64,000 nt of DNA from Thermodesulforhabdaceae bacterium (lineage in GTDB: Bacteria > Desulfobacterota > Syntrophobacteria > Syntrophobacterales > Thermodesulforhabdaceae). Positions 25,961 through 34,563 of this stretch are shown piece after piece (the first letter of the stretch is position 1; each line of letters starts with the position of its first letter). The DNA is taken from NCBI GenBank assembly GCA_037482015.1, contig JBBFKT010000001.1, forward strand, positions 716,584 to 780,583, read 5' to 3'. Both the position numbers and the translations under genes were made by a program. The notes under the pieces were generated by a model, which had not been told where the DNA came from, made no database searches, and worked only from the letters and a program-made list of their open reading frames with translations.

Positions 25961-26701
25961 ATGATCATATATCCTGCGATTGATATTCGTAATGGAAAAT
26001 GTGTAAGACTTTTTCAGGGTAATCCAGAAAAAGAGACCATTTATGCCAGCAATCCAGTAGATGTTGCTAGAAGGTGGAAAGATGAGGGAGCTGAATGGCT
26101 TCATGTGGTTGATCTGGATGGAGCCTTTGCAGGTTCGCCTGTAAATCGAGAGCTTGTAATTTCCATAGCTAAAGAAGTTGATATTCCGGTTCAAGTAGGG
26201 GGAGGAATAAGAACGGAAGATGATGTAGCTTTTTATCTTGCCTCCGGGGTTAGCCGGGTTATCGTTGGCACTAGAGCCTTCGAAGATCTTGATTGGTTTA
26301 GATCGCTATGCCGTAAATACTCTGGTAGTATCGCCCTGGGACTGGATGCTCGCGACGGCTTTGTAGCTATTCGAGGATGGAAGGAAACTACAAAAGTTGA
26401 AGTGCTCGAAATAATTGAGCAGATTACTAACATGCCCCTGGGTGCCATAATCTATACTGATATATCAAGAGATGGCACTCATGCTGGGGTAAATGTTGAT
26501 GCTACGGAGAAACTTCTTGATGCAACTCATCATCCGGTTATAGCTTCCGGGGGTGTTTCGTCACTTGAGGATGTCGTAAGACTTTTACCTCTTACGAAAA
26601 AAGGACTGAATGGGGTTATTATAGGACGGGCGCTATATGACCAAAGGATAAAACTCGGGGAAGTTCTTAGTGTAGTTAAAGAATATGAAAGAGAGGCTTA
26701 G
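25961..26701 (+). CDS. hisA: ProFAR isomerase
   Basis: 246-residue (beta/alpha)8 enzyme of histidine synthesis that isomerises ProFAR to PRFAR. Motifs: YPAIDIRNGKCVRLFQG with catalytic Asp8, VVDLDGAFAG, VQVGGGIRTEDD, and YTDISRDGTHAGVN with the second catalytic Asp, then ASGGVSS. Length is standard. It stands apart from other his genes in this window and is sandwiched between a thioesterase and a YqeY protein. Confidence 0.96.
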   Translation: MIIYPAIDIRNGKCVRLFQGNPEKETIYASNPVDVARRWKDEGAEWLHVVDLDGAFAGSPVNRELVISIAKEVDIPVQVGGGIRTEDDVAFYLASGVSRVIVGTRAFEDLDWFRSLCRKYSGSIALGLDARDGFVAIRGWKETTKVEVLEIIEQITNMPLGAIIYTDISRDGTHAGVNVDATEKLLDATHHPVIASGGVSSLEDVVRLLPLTKKGLNGVIIGRALYDQRIKLGEVLSVVKEYEREA

Positions 26702-26704
26702 AAA

Positions 26705-27154
26705 ATGAGCATAAAAGATCAGATTGAAGAGGCACTAAAGGAAGCTATCCGAAGTCGAAATGAAATTGCAAAGAACGCCCTTAGAGGTCTTCTCACCGCA
26801 GTTAAGAACAAGGAAAAGGATCTAAAGCGAATTCCCAACGATTCTGAGTTGCTTCAGATTATCTCTTCGCAAATCAAGCAGCGAAAGGAATCTATTGAAC
26901 AGTTCAAAAGCGGAGGAAGAGAAGATCTGGCAGAAAAAGAGGCTCAGGAAATCACTGTGCTTGAGACCTTTCTCCCTAAGCAGTTAACTCAGGAAGAATT
27001 GGAAGCGATTGTAGATGAATGCATACGGGAAGTGGGAGCTGTAACGGCAAAGGATATGGGTAAGGTCATGAAAGCGATAATGCCCAAGGTGGCGGGAAAA
27101 GCGGACGGCAAGCTTGTAAATGAGCTTGTAAAAGCTAGGCTTTCACAGAAGTAG
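26705..27154 (+). CDS. GatB/YqeY domain protein
   Basis: 149 residues, lysine- and glutamate-rich helical protein: KNALRGLLTAVKNKEKDLKR, IEQFKSGGREDLAEKEAQEI, ETFLPKQLTQEEL and MGKVMKAIMPKVAGKADGK. It matches the stand-alone YqeY family, related to the tail of GatB amidotransferase. The role is undefined, possibly tRNA-related. It begins 3 bases after hisA, so they are co-transcribed. Confidence 0.92.
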   Translation: MSIKDQIEEALKEAIRSRNEIAKNALRGLLTAVKNKEKDLKRIPNDSELLQIISSQIKQRKESIEQFKSGGREDLAEKEAQEITVLETFLPKQLTQEELEAIVDECIREVGAVTAKDMGKVMKAIMPKVAGKADGKLVNELVKARLSQK

Positions 27155-27170
27155 AGAAGCAATAAACTGA

Positions 27171-28379
27171 ATGATAAAAACACTTCAGCGCTACCGTATA
27201 GTTCTCTTTCCCGTCTGTAGTTTTACTTTTACGCTTCTATTCTGGATGATCGTTGCCTTTCTGCCTCTTCATTTGAGATCCATTGATTTGAGTCCAGAAA
27301 AAGCCGGCGTTGTAATGGGGGTTTATTCCATTGCAGCGCTTATTTTTATGATCCCGCTTGGTGTGTTGTCAGATAGAGTTGGCGCTAAAAGCATGTTGAT
27401 GATCGGCCTGGGGCTGACCCTTCTCCACATCGCTGGACTTTATCACGCTTCTGAGTTTCTCGCTTTGCTTTGCGTTACCTTCATTGGAGGTATAGGGTGG
27501 GCGATTTTCCAGACCGTCCTGTATGCTCTGTTTCTTAAGGTTATCCCGGAGGAAGGTAAAGCGCTTAACATTTCACTGTATCAAGCAAGGCTTTTTGTGG
27601 GATTTGGAATTGGGCCTCTTCTTGGAGGTCTGCTTATTCAGGATGGTGGTTATGGGCTTGTGTTGAAAGTATCCGCTCTTGTCGGCGTATTTCTTGGGAT
27701 GTGTTTTGCCGCTCTCCCGTCCGCGAAGCTTTCTGTTTTCAAGTGGCTTGATTATTGTAAAGACATCTTACATAAGCCTCCTCTTCTTTTCCTGCTTCTC
27801 TATTTTGTTTATGGACTTCACTTTGGAGTGGAACAATCGGGTTTTTCTGTTTTGATGGATGATCTTTTCTTTTCGTCCAGGGAGATAGGGCTTGTTTATA
27901 TGGCGATAGGGATCTGGATGGGATTTCTGGCTCCTTTTGCTGGTCGGTGGATTGATGTAACCGAGAGAATTGCTCCTTTTCTTATTGGGGGTATCGTGGT
28001 TTCCTCCTTTTTCCACATTCTTACGGCTTACGCTACGAGCTTTTCCGGAATGGTGATTATAAGATTGTTGCACACTCTGGGTGATACATACGTTATCCTT
28101 TCCTTTGGATTACTTACGGCTTTGCTCTTTCCCGAAGAACGCATGGGTGGCAATTCTGCCGTTGTCTATACGGTCAGAACTCTTGGAACCTTCTCGGGAA
28201 ATGTTTTGACAGGTGTTGTCGCGGCAAAACTTGGAATTTCTGGAGCTTTCGTGTTGTCCGGGGGAGTCATTATGGTGGCAAGCCTGGTTCTGACACCGCA
28301 GATAACATCCCTATTCGCTTTTAATCGCCGTTCCGGTGCGATTTGCCTGTCCGGTAGTGAAGAACGGGCGCCACGCTGA
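27171..28379 (+). CDS. MFS transporter
   Basis: 402 residues, about 12 hydrophobic segments. The MFS loop 2-3 signature is visible as GVLSDRVGAKSMLMIG at about residues 62-77, with a degenerate repeat in the second half (FAGRWIDVTERIAPFLIGG). The substrate cannot be told. The start at 27171 has only a weak binding site. It ends with a polar tail of about 20 residues. Likely in the same transcript as the preceding housekeeping genes. Confidence 0.85.
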   Translation: MIKTLQRYRIVLFPVCSFTFTLLFWMIVAFLPLHLRSIDLSPEKAGVVMGVYSIAALIFMIPLGVLSDRVGAKSMLMIGLGLTLLHIAGLYHASEFLALLCVTFIGGIGWAIFQTVLYALFLKVIPEEGKALNISLYQARLFVGFGIGPLLGGLLIQDGGYGLVLKVSALVGVFLGMCFAALPSAKLSVFKWLDYCKDILHKPPLLFLLLYFVYGLHFGVEQSGFSVLMDDLFFSSREIGLVYMAIGIWMGFLAPFAGRWIDVTERIAPFLIGGIVVSSFFHILTAYATSFSGMVIIRLLHTLGDTYVILSFGLLTALLFPEERMGGNSAVVYTVRTLGTFSGNVLTGVVAAKLGISGAFVLSGGVIMVASLVLTPQITSLFAFNRRSGAICLSGSEERAPR

Positions 28380-28406
28380 TAATCTACGGGCGGAGACCTT
28401 TGTAAC

Positions 28407-28907
28407 ATGATCGAGAACAAAAAATCTTCAAGTTGGACTATGTGGATTTCCACGGCTGGAGGGCTTGGATTGCTTCCCCTTATGCCTGGGACATGGGGAA
28501 CTTTTGCCGGTGTGCTAATCCACGGTCTTGGAAGGATGATTTTTTCGTCATCTTCAGGAGAGCGCTTTTTCATTGGGGGGATCATGGTTGGAATTTTTTG
28601 CGTGAGCGCGATTGTTCTTCCAGATGCATGCCGGTTGTGGAATGAAAAAGATCCTGGAAAGTTTGTTCTCGATGAAGTTGCCGGCTACCTTGTCGTGCCA
28701 TTGCTTCTCGGTAGAAGCCTTCCCTTCTGGATTATGGCTGTAGGAGGGTTTTTATTATTTCGCTTCTTTGACATAATTAAACCTCCTGGTGCTCGATATA
28801 TGGATAGACGTGGAGATTTCATTGGAGTTATGCTTGACGACATTGTTAGCGGTGTCTATGCTGCGGTTTCCCTTGCGGTGTTGTGTTACGTTCTGGAACT
28901 GAAATAA
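28407..28907 (+). CDS. pgpA: Phosphatidylglycerophosphatase A
   Basis: 166-residue membrane enzyme that dephosphorylates phosphatidylglycerophosphate to phosphatidylglycerol. Family motifs are GLGLLPLMPGTWGTFAG, FVLDEVAGYLVVP, FRFFDIIKPPGARYMDR and DFIGVMLDDIVSG. Hydrophobic segments alternate with these. Phosphatidylglycerol is also the Lgt substrate; the two genes are in separate operons here. Confidence 0.92.
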   Translation: MIENKKSSSWTMWISTAGGLGLLPLMPGTWGTFAGVLIHGLGRMIFSSSSGERFFIGGIMVGIFCVSAIVLPDACRLWNEKDPGKFVLDEVAGYLVVPLLLGRSLPFWIMAVGGFLLFRFFDIIKPPGARYMDRRGDFIGVMLDDIVSGVYAAVSLAVLCYVLELK

Positions 28908-28927
28908 AGCCTGCCCATAAAAGATTT

Positions 28928-29758
28928 TCAGCCAGGAAAGATTACCTGTGGGGGGCTGAGTTCAAAAGCCTTAGGGGACAGTCTTATAAGTTCACGTAAA
29001 GTGCTTGCAAGAGCTGTCGATGCCGATCTAGACACATGCCAGAAGTGTAAAAAGTCAAGTAATAACCCCGGGTTTCGGCTTAACATCAAAATAGCTTTTT
29101 TAGGGGAGACAAAACCCTGTTCGTTTAGAAGTTCTTCCACATTGAAGGGAATTTCTTCGTTGTGAGCATCCGTAGTTGCTCTTAAGGATAAAAATGGGAT
29201 CGAAAGACGATAGGCAAGATTTGCAAGGAGTGCACTTTCCATATCAACGATAGTCTGATATGTTTTGAAGTGATCCATGTCCCGTGGCGTGATAAGGGTT
29301 CTAAGAAGTTTTAGAAGGTCTTTCTTTGGAAAGAAGATAGGTGTAGTTATGGCTTTTGCCAAAGCAATTTGATGCTGATTACAGAACTCAATTACTTCTT
29401 CGGACACAGGCTGTTCAATAGGCTTGAAGTAACTGTTTGGTGGAAAAGGATAGCAATGTGTTACGAGAAATACTTTTCTGTGATCTGATGAAAAAAGTTC
29501 GCCGCAGAAACCAAAAGAAATGACTAAGTCAGGCCTGGTTTGGTTAATTATGTTTTCCCAGTGTAGAATGATGTTTCGAATGCCCATTCCCGTAGGACAG
29601 AAAAAAAGCAATTTACCTGGTTGCTTTGCTATAAGAATACGAAATGGTTTAGTTGCCCATCTTGTCCATGGCTTGGTTGAAGAAAGGAAGGTAGAGTATT
29701 CTTCAGGTATGGCGGCTAACAGAAGGTAACGTTTTTCTGGTGTCAAAAGAGGGCACAT
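28928..29758 (-). CDS. Nucleoside phosphorylase/nucleosidase-like protein
   Basis: 276 residues from the preferred ATG at 29758. It resembles the PNP/MTA-SAH nucleosidase fold: RYLLLAAIPEEYSTF at the N-terminus, VISFGFCGEL in the middle, and TIVDMESALLANLAYRLSIP followed by FLSLRATTDAHNEE, which matches the catalytic E/D and ribose-binding region. Hopanoid-associated phosphorylase HpnG belongs to this fold but I cannot assign it. In-frame starts further upstream would run into the divergent glycosyltransferase gene. The two ATGs lie back to back in CATATG, so each promoter must overlap the other gene. Confidence 0.7.
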   Translation of the reverse strand: MCPLLTPEKRYLLLAAIPEEYSTFLSSTKPWTRWATKPFRILIAKQPGKLLFFCPTGMGIRNIILHWENIINQTRPDLVISFGFCGELFSSDHRKVFLVTHCYPFPPNSYFKPIEQPVSEEVIEFCNQHQIALAKAITTPIFFPKKDLLKLLRTLITPRDMDHFKTYQTIVDMESALLANLAYRLSIPFLSLRATTDAHNEEIPFNVEELLNEQGFVSPKKAILMLSRNPGLLLDFLHFWHVSRSASTALASTLRELIRLSPKAFELSPPQVIFPG

Positions 29759-30901
29759 ATGGGACGAAAATTGGCAATTATTCATGTCTTTACTCATAGT
29801 TCTATTTCTCGGGGAGGAGCCGTTCAGGGACTCGATCTTGCCAAAAAACAATTTGAAAGGGGACATTCAGTTTTATGCATTTTCCACAAGCCTTCAGGTT
29901 TTCCCCTTGATAAAACTTTAAACAGAAATTTCCCTTTTCCCGTAGTTCACATGGACATGAAAAATCCTTTCTTTTATCTTCGCTTTGCTCGATTATTGCA
30001 AGACTTTTCACCGGATGTGGTTCACTGCCATCGAAATCTGGCGTTGCTTTTTGCCTTTTTCAGCTTAAGGTGGCTTGCCAGGTCTAAAAAATCTGTTCTG
30101 GTCATCAATCGTGGTACGACTTATGAATTACCAAATTGGATTGTAAGGCAGGTTTTTCGATCAGGTGGGTTGGATCATGTGATAGCTGTAGCTGAAGCTG
30201 TTAAGAAAAAGCTGGTGGAAGATGAGGGCATCCCGGCAGATAAGGTGACAGTTATTTACGGAAGCTATGATGAAAACCGTTTCCATGATGGAATAAATGG
30301 AGATCTTTTCAGGGAAGAATTGGGGTTGGGACAGGATGATCGGCTTGTGGTGTCTATAGCGGCTGTGGACAGGAGAAAAGGCTTAGAATATCTGGCAAGA
30401 GCAATCAAGATGGTTAAGGACTGCGGCATATCGGTAAAATGTGTAGTGGTTGGTAGGATAGACGATGTGACTTATCACCAGGAAGTGATGGAAGAGGTTA
30501 AAAGATTAGGACTTATAAACGATTTTGTATTTTGTGGACACAGAGATGATATCCCCGAAATTCTTTTTGCTTCGGATGTGTCAGTTTCTTCGTCGATGGA
30601 AGGAGAGGGCCTTACGGGAGCTCTTAGAGAATCTCTTGCCATGAAAAGACCTGTGGTAGCTACTGCTGTATCGGGCAATCCAGAACTCATTATTGATGGA
30701 AAAACGGGATGGCTTGTAAAACCCGGTGATCCTGAAGACATGGCTAGAGCTTTGGTTGAAGCTTTGACTGACCGAGCAGAAGCTGAAAAACGGGCACATA
30801 CAGGATACGGAATTGTTAAAGCAATGTGCTCCCTTGAAAAACGTTATGAACGGGTAATTAGTCTCTACGAGAAATTAATTTTAAGAAGATGCATCTTATA
30901 A
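29759..30901 (+). CDS. Glycosyltransferase family 4
   Basis: 380-residue GT-B enzyme. The N-terminal acceptor domain starts at once (KLAIIHVFTHSSISRGGAVQ). The donor domain has VVSIAAVDRRKGLEYLARAI, FVFCGHRDDIPEILFASDVS, EGEGLTGALRESLAMKRPVV and GNPELIIDGKTGWLVKPGDP. Probable role in cell-surface glycan or lipopolysaccharide assembly. AGAGGG precedes the ATG. It overlaps the FemAB-like gene, so they form one transcript. Confidence 0.88.
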   Translation: MGRKLAIIHVFTHSSISRGGAVQGLDLAKKQFERGHSVLCIFHKPSGFPLDKTLNRNFPFPVVHMDMKNPFFYLRFARLLQDFSPDVVHCHRNLALLFAFFSLRWLARSKKSVLVINRGTTYELPNWIVRQVFRSGGLDHVIAVAEAVKKKLVEDEGIPADKVTVIYGSYDENRFHDGINGDLFREELGLGQDDRLVVSIAAVDRRKGLEYLARAIKMVKDCGISVKCVVVGRIDDVTYHQEVMEEVKRLGLINDFVFCGHRDDIPEILFASDVSVSSSMEGEGLTGALRESLAMKRPVVATAVSGNPELIIDGKTGWLVKPGDPEDMARALVEALTDRAEAEKRAHTGYGIVKAMCSLEKRYERVISLYEKLILRRCIL

Positions 30902-32061
30902 TGAGCCGACAGGATATTGAGAAAGCTTTAAAAAAACTGGGCACTGTTAAGCCCCGATTTGTTATCTACAATTCCGTAAAGGAAATTAATCCTCTCGAAT
31001 GGAACATGCTGGCTCAGGATGCAGCTCCCATGATGGAACGGGAATATTTTTACGTGCTTGAAGAATCTCAGACGGTTAGCCAAAATAGGGGTTTCCTCCC
31101 TCTCTACCTCGCTCTTTATGATCATAATAGTCGGCTGATTGGACTGGCCCCCATGTTTGAGCGATCTCATGGAGCTTACGAATTTGGGATAACAGGACTT
31201 ATGAACGACGTAGCCCTTATGACGGGAGTTCCTGTCGGGCGAGGTATTGTTGGCACCGTTCCTTTTACGCCGGTTCCTGTCTATCAGTTTTTGGCAAGAA
31301 GAGAGCACAACAAAGAAAGCCTGTGGGAACTGTTCCTTCGGTATATAGATTTTTTGTGCGAAACCAGAGGCTTGTATTCGGTAAGGTTGTATTTTCTTGA
31401 TGGTTCCACCCTGGCTTTTCATGATTTGTTGACTAGTTTTGGTTATATGGGGCTGGTAACCAACCATTATTTATGGACTAACAGATACCAGAGCTATGAG
31501 GAATTTCTCAACACCTTGGGGACTCACAAGCGAAGAAATATCTTGAGGGAAATCAAAAAATTGAAGGAAGCAAATGTTAAGATTGGCCTGGTTCCCGGGA
31601 TTGATGCGGAAAGAGAGTTATATTCTATGGCTTTTGAATGTTATGAATCCACGTGGTGTAAACACATGCCACCTGACACTCATCCTTACCTTAACTCTTC
31701 TTTCTTCCAGCTCCTTAAGCCGTTTTTTCGCCACAGAATCCTTTTTTCTGTAGCAAAACAATCGGAAAATACAGTCGGTCTTGCTTTATTCTACTATAAA
31801 AATGATTTCATGTTTGGACGCTATTGGGGATGTTTTGGAGAAGTGCCCTTTCTTCATTTCGGCACCTGTTATTACTGGCCCATGATGTATGCTATAGAAC
31901 AGGGGATAAAATACATAGATCCTGGTTTTGGTGGAGAACATAAGGCTCTCAGAGGCTTTGAGAATATCCCCGTTTATCACTATATAAAATTCTACGGCCG
32001 TCAGAAAAATAAATGCTATCGAGCTCTAGAACACCTGGTTGAATACGGTGCATTACTTTAG
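30889..32061 (+). CDS. FemAB/GNAT-like protein (DUF482 type)
   Basis: 390 residues. Two GNAT-like halves typical of the peptidoglycan-recognition DUF482/FemAB-like group: LPLYLALYDHNSRLIGLAPM, GTHKRRNILREIKKLKEANV (an R-rich acceptor loop), GRYWGCFGEVPFLHFGTCYY and YIDPGFGGEHKALRGFENIP. FemAB-like proteins transfer aminoacyl groups from aminoacyl-tRNA to amino-group acceptors; the substrate of this subgroup is unknown. Starts at 30889 and 30901 (TAATG overlap) are both possible. Confidence 0.82.
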   Translation: MHLIMSRQDIEKALKKLGTVKPRFVIYNSVKEINPLEWNMLAQDAAPMMEREYFYVLEESQTVSQNRGFLPLYLALYDHNSRLIGLAPMFERSHGAYEFGITGLMNDVALMTGVPVGRGIVGTVPFTPVPVYQFLARREHNKESLWELFLRYIDFLCETRGLYSVRLYFLDGSTLAFHDLLTSFGYMGLVTNHYLWTNRYQSYEEFLNTLGTHKRRNILREIKKLKEANVKIGLVPGIDAERELYSMAFECYESTWCKHMPPDTHPYLNSSFFQLLKPFFRHRILFSVAKQSENTVGLALFYYKNDFMFGRYWGCFGEVPFLHFGTCYYWPMMYAIEQGIKYIDPGFGGEHKALRGFENIPVYHYIKFYGRQKNKCYRALEHLVEYGALL

Positions 32062-32070
32062 ATTTTTTAT

Positions 32071-32466
32071 TCACCCAGTCTTTTCTGCCAAATCAGCCAT
32101 TAGATGTTTTACCATTGTTGTAATTTCCCATGGATCATAGGGTTCTAATATAGATCCGTAACCGCCTTTTTCTATCATATCTTTTATGAGCTTTCGGTGA
32201 GCCTGACTACAAACAAGAATTATCTTAGCTTCAGGGCATCTTTTAAGGATTTCATCGTAAAGAGCCGGTCCCTCCTCGAGAGATACGGCACCTTCAACAA
32301 ATATAATGGCTTTTTCAACGGTTTTGATATGATCAAACAAATCTAATGGAGAGTCACAAAAGGTCACCTTCCAGTTTACTTTGTGAAATAAGGCGTTGAA
32401 ATGTGTTACTACCTCCGGGGTTTTTACCAGAAAAAAAATAGGGATCTGAGAAGACGGTTTTGTCAT
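32071..32466 (-). CDS. Degenerate receiver-domain protein
   Basis: 131 residues with the beta-alpha pattern of a CheY-like receiver (IPIFFLVKTPEVV, AKIILVCSQAHRKLIKDMIE, GGYGSILEPYDPWEITTM). The acidic pair at the N-terminus is missing, the phospho-Asp position is occupied by V-E-G (residues 57-59), and the conserved Lys is Glu108. It cannot be phosphorylated in the usual way and may be a protein-interaction module. It lies downstream of the MBL-TPR gene on the same strand and probably shares its transcript. The receiver assignment is an inference from pattern. Confidence 0.6.
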   Translation of the reverse strand: MTKPSSQIPIFFLVKTPEVVTHFNALFHKVNWKVTFCDSPLDLFDHIKTVEKAIIFVEGAVSLEEGPALYDEILKRCPEAKIILVCSQAHRKLIKDMIEKGGYGSILEPYDPWEITTMVKHLMADLAEKTG

Positions 32467-32500
32467 AGTTGTCGGAAGACTCCCCGGGCTTTAATCAATT

Positions 32501-33682
32501 TTAGGTGTTCTGATACTGCTTTATAAGTTCTTCCTTGAGGTGCCCTACAAAGGCGTTTTTGAATATCTCTATGTTCATAGCTTCATCCACCTGACCGCTA
32601 AGATAGAAGGCAAGTCCTTTGTAGATTAGAGCATTTTCTATAGATGGAGCGATACGATGTGCTTCATCAAATCTGGTGATGGCTTCAGAATACTGTCCAA
32701 GTCCCATCAAAGCGCAGCCATAAGTGATGAGATAGAGAGGGTTATGAATCATCTGACTATTCGTGCTTTTTAGATGTTCAAGTACTTTAAGAGCTTCATC
32801 AAAGCGTGAAGTATCGTTTAAGCAACAGGCTTTAAAATACAAAGCCGTTGGATGATTTGGATCTTCCTCAAGTATTTTGTCGCAACAGAATATGGCTTCT
32901 TCCATATAGCCTTTTTGCATGAGACTTTGACTGGCTTCGAGCCATGGACACTGAAGTCCCACGATTTTCTTAATTAGACCTGCATAATTTCCGTCCAACA
33001 CTAGTTTAGCTTCTCCAGTCACTATGTCTCCGTGACCTGGTAGTAGATTATGAACTTCCATTTTTCTCAGGATTCTCATGGAAAATAGATGATAGTCTAT
33101 ACGCCCTCCGGCTACCGGATCGGGTGATGCAACAGCAAAGGGTAGAACTGTGTCGCCCGAAAAAAGGCTTTTGGTTTCATCATGCCAGAAACATAAGCTG
33201 TCCGTTGTGTGACCAGGCGTGTGTATGACTGAGAGAGAATATTCCCCAGCGGTTATAATATCTCCGTTTTGAACAAAATTGAGTTTGCACCCGAGCTTTT
33301 CAGCGAGTTCTTTTAGTGTTTCAGGAGCGCTTTCGTGTAGATATATTTCAACGCCTTCACCGGGAAGCCTCAAAGAAGGATAACTGCGCAAAAGTTCAAA
33401 TAGCCCCAGAGCATGCTCACTGTGTCCATGGGTAAGGAGCACTTTTTTTATTTTTTTTGGGGGTATGATCTGAGAATCCGGAGAGAAAAGATCATAAAAA
33501 GCCGTATAGTCATTTCCAGGATCTATAATTAGACTTTCTTCAGGGGTGACCAGAAGATAAATATTGCAAGATATGTCAAACCCCTCCCAGAAAAAAAGAT
33601 TTTTGAAAAAAGAATGATTATTCGAAAGTTTTTCCGAAAGGCGTACCCATCCTGTCTGCATCTGGAGATCTTCTGCTTCCAT
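32501..33682 (-). CDS. MBL-fold hydrolase fused to TPR repeats
   Basis: 393 residues from the ATG at 33682, supported by AAGGA upstream. Residues ~30-240 are a metallo-beta-lactamase domain: LLTHGHSEHALGLFE (THxHxxH variant with Ser-Glu where Ala/Pro-Asp is common), TPGHTTDSLCFW, SGDTVLP and LLPGHGDIV. Residues ~260-390 hold about three tetratricopeptide repeats (ALYFKACCLNDTSRFDEALK, YGCALMGLGQYSEAITRFDE). The TPRs suggest a partner protein, perhaps the degenerate receiver encoded next. Confidence 0.82.
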   Translation of the reverse strand: MEAEDLQMQTGWVRLSEKLSNNHSFFKNLFFWEGFDISCNIYLLVTPEESLIIDPGNDYTAFYDLFSPDSQIIPPKKIKKVLLTHGHSEHALGLFELLRSYPSLRLPGEGVEIYLHESAPETLKELAEKLGCKLNFVQNGDIITAGEYSLSVIHTPGHTTDSLCFWHDETKSLFSGDTVLPFAVASPDPVAGGRIDYHLFSMRILRKMEVHNLLPGHGDIVTGEAKLVLDGNYAGLIKKIVGLQCPWLEASQSLMQKGYMEEAIFCCDKILEEDPNHPTALYFKACCLNDTSRFDEALKVLEHLKSTNSQMIHNPLYLITYGCALMGLGQYSEAITRFDEAHRIAPSIENALIYKGLAFYLSGQVDEAMNIEIFKNAFVGHLKEELIKQYQNT

Positions 33683-33757
33683 TAGCTTTTCCTTTCTTAA
33701 ATTTGGATTTTTGGTTATGGGGCGAATCAATTCTGAAGAATCTATCAGGTTTAATTG

Positions 33758-33789
33758 TGCCTGATGGAGAACTCATTCCCCATCAGGCA
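33758..33789. terminator. Hairpin between the CoA-transferase cluster and the MBL-TPR gene
   Basis: TGCCTGATGG (33758-33767) pairs with CCATCAGGCA (33780-33789). It is at the right place to end the minus-strand cluster that stops at 33801, although no T-run follows on that strand. Confidence 0.45.
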
Positions 33790-33800
33790 TAGGCGTTTTT

Positions 33801-34292
33801 TTATGGAGCAACAAAGTCTATGTAGTAGCTCAGTTTCATTCTATTTTCAGGCCACCACTTGGAACTCATTCTTTCTTCGCCCGGATAAACCTCCACCTCG
33901 TCACCGTTTTCTTTAACGATCGATTCAATTACGAGTTCAAGGAAATGGAAAGCAGTAAGTCCATATTTAATAATGGTTTTAGCAGGGAGAAGAACAGCGA
34001 GACCTGTTTCTTTTGTGGTATCCCATACGAAGGGATCACCGGCTACTTCTGGAGGTCCGGCCGTTCCGGGAGCTCCTTCCAATTCTTCTGTAGGGGTAGC
34101 AACCTTCATTTCGCCTTTGGGACTATAAACAGCCAGAAGTTTACCCTTAATTTTATATCCAGACTTTACCTTAAACTCTTCGTAAATTTCATCCGGTAGA
34201 TACCACCAGAGAGCCCTCTCTCCAGTCTTCAGGTATCCCCTTACCAGCATAGGGTCAAACCCGCAAACTACTACTCTACATTTTGCCGGCAT
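33801..34292 (-). CDS. Uncharacterised protein, last gene of the CoA-transferase cluster
   Basis: 163 residues, soluble, with no recognised family. Segments: CRVVVCGFDPMLVRGYLKTG, ERALWWYLPDEIYEEF, YKIKGKLLAVYSPKGEM and LAVLLPAKTIIKYGLTAFHF. The middle looks like a small beta barrel (KGKLLAVYSPKGE), and a Pro/Gly/Glu-rich linker follows. It starts with GAGGAGA before the ATG and overlaps the preceding gene by 17 bases. Tight packing with the upstream genes argues for a joint function. Confidence 0.65.
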   Translation of the reverse strand: MPAKCRVVVCGFDPMLVRGYLKTGERALWWYLPDEIYEEFKVKSGYKIKGKLLAVYSPKGEMKVATPTEELEGAPGTAGPPEVAGDPFVWDTTKETGLAVLLPAKTIIKYGLTAFHFLELVIESIVKENGDEVEVYPGEERMSSKWWPENRMKLSYYIDFVAP

Positions 34293-34563
34293 AGCTTCTC
34301 TCCTCTATCATTCTTCGGAGTTCCTCCACCTCTTCGTCGCAGAACTGGAGGAACTCCCTGAATTCTTCTTCCTGGATAACTCGTAGTAGATAAAGCTTTC
34401 TAACATAGGGATATATAAATTCCCGAATTTCATCTCGAAATTCGTCGCAAAGAACTTCCCATCCTTCTCCTGGTCCGACCTGGGAGAAGAATGCCTCCTT
34501 CCAGGCCGTTACCATGGCTGCGACATGCCCAAGTTCTGGATTACTCCAGTTTCTCATAGGCAT
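34276..34563 (-). CDS. Uncharacterised helical protein of the CoA-transferase cluster
   Basis: 95 residues, almost wholly alpha-helical and acidic (GWEVLCDEFRDEIREFIYPY, then EEEFREFLQFCDEEVEELRR). Two ATGs are close together; the first is used. It overlaps the Cys-rich protein gene by 23 bases and the following gene by 17. No family recognised; size and charge suggest a small subunit or assembly factor. Confidence 0.6.
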   Translation of the reverse strand: MPMRNWSNPELGHVAAMVTAWKEAFFSQVGPGEGWEVLCDEFRDEIREFIYPYVRKLYLLRVIQEEEFREFLQFCDEEVEELRRMIEERSYAGKM

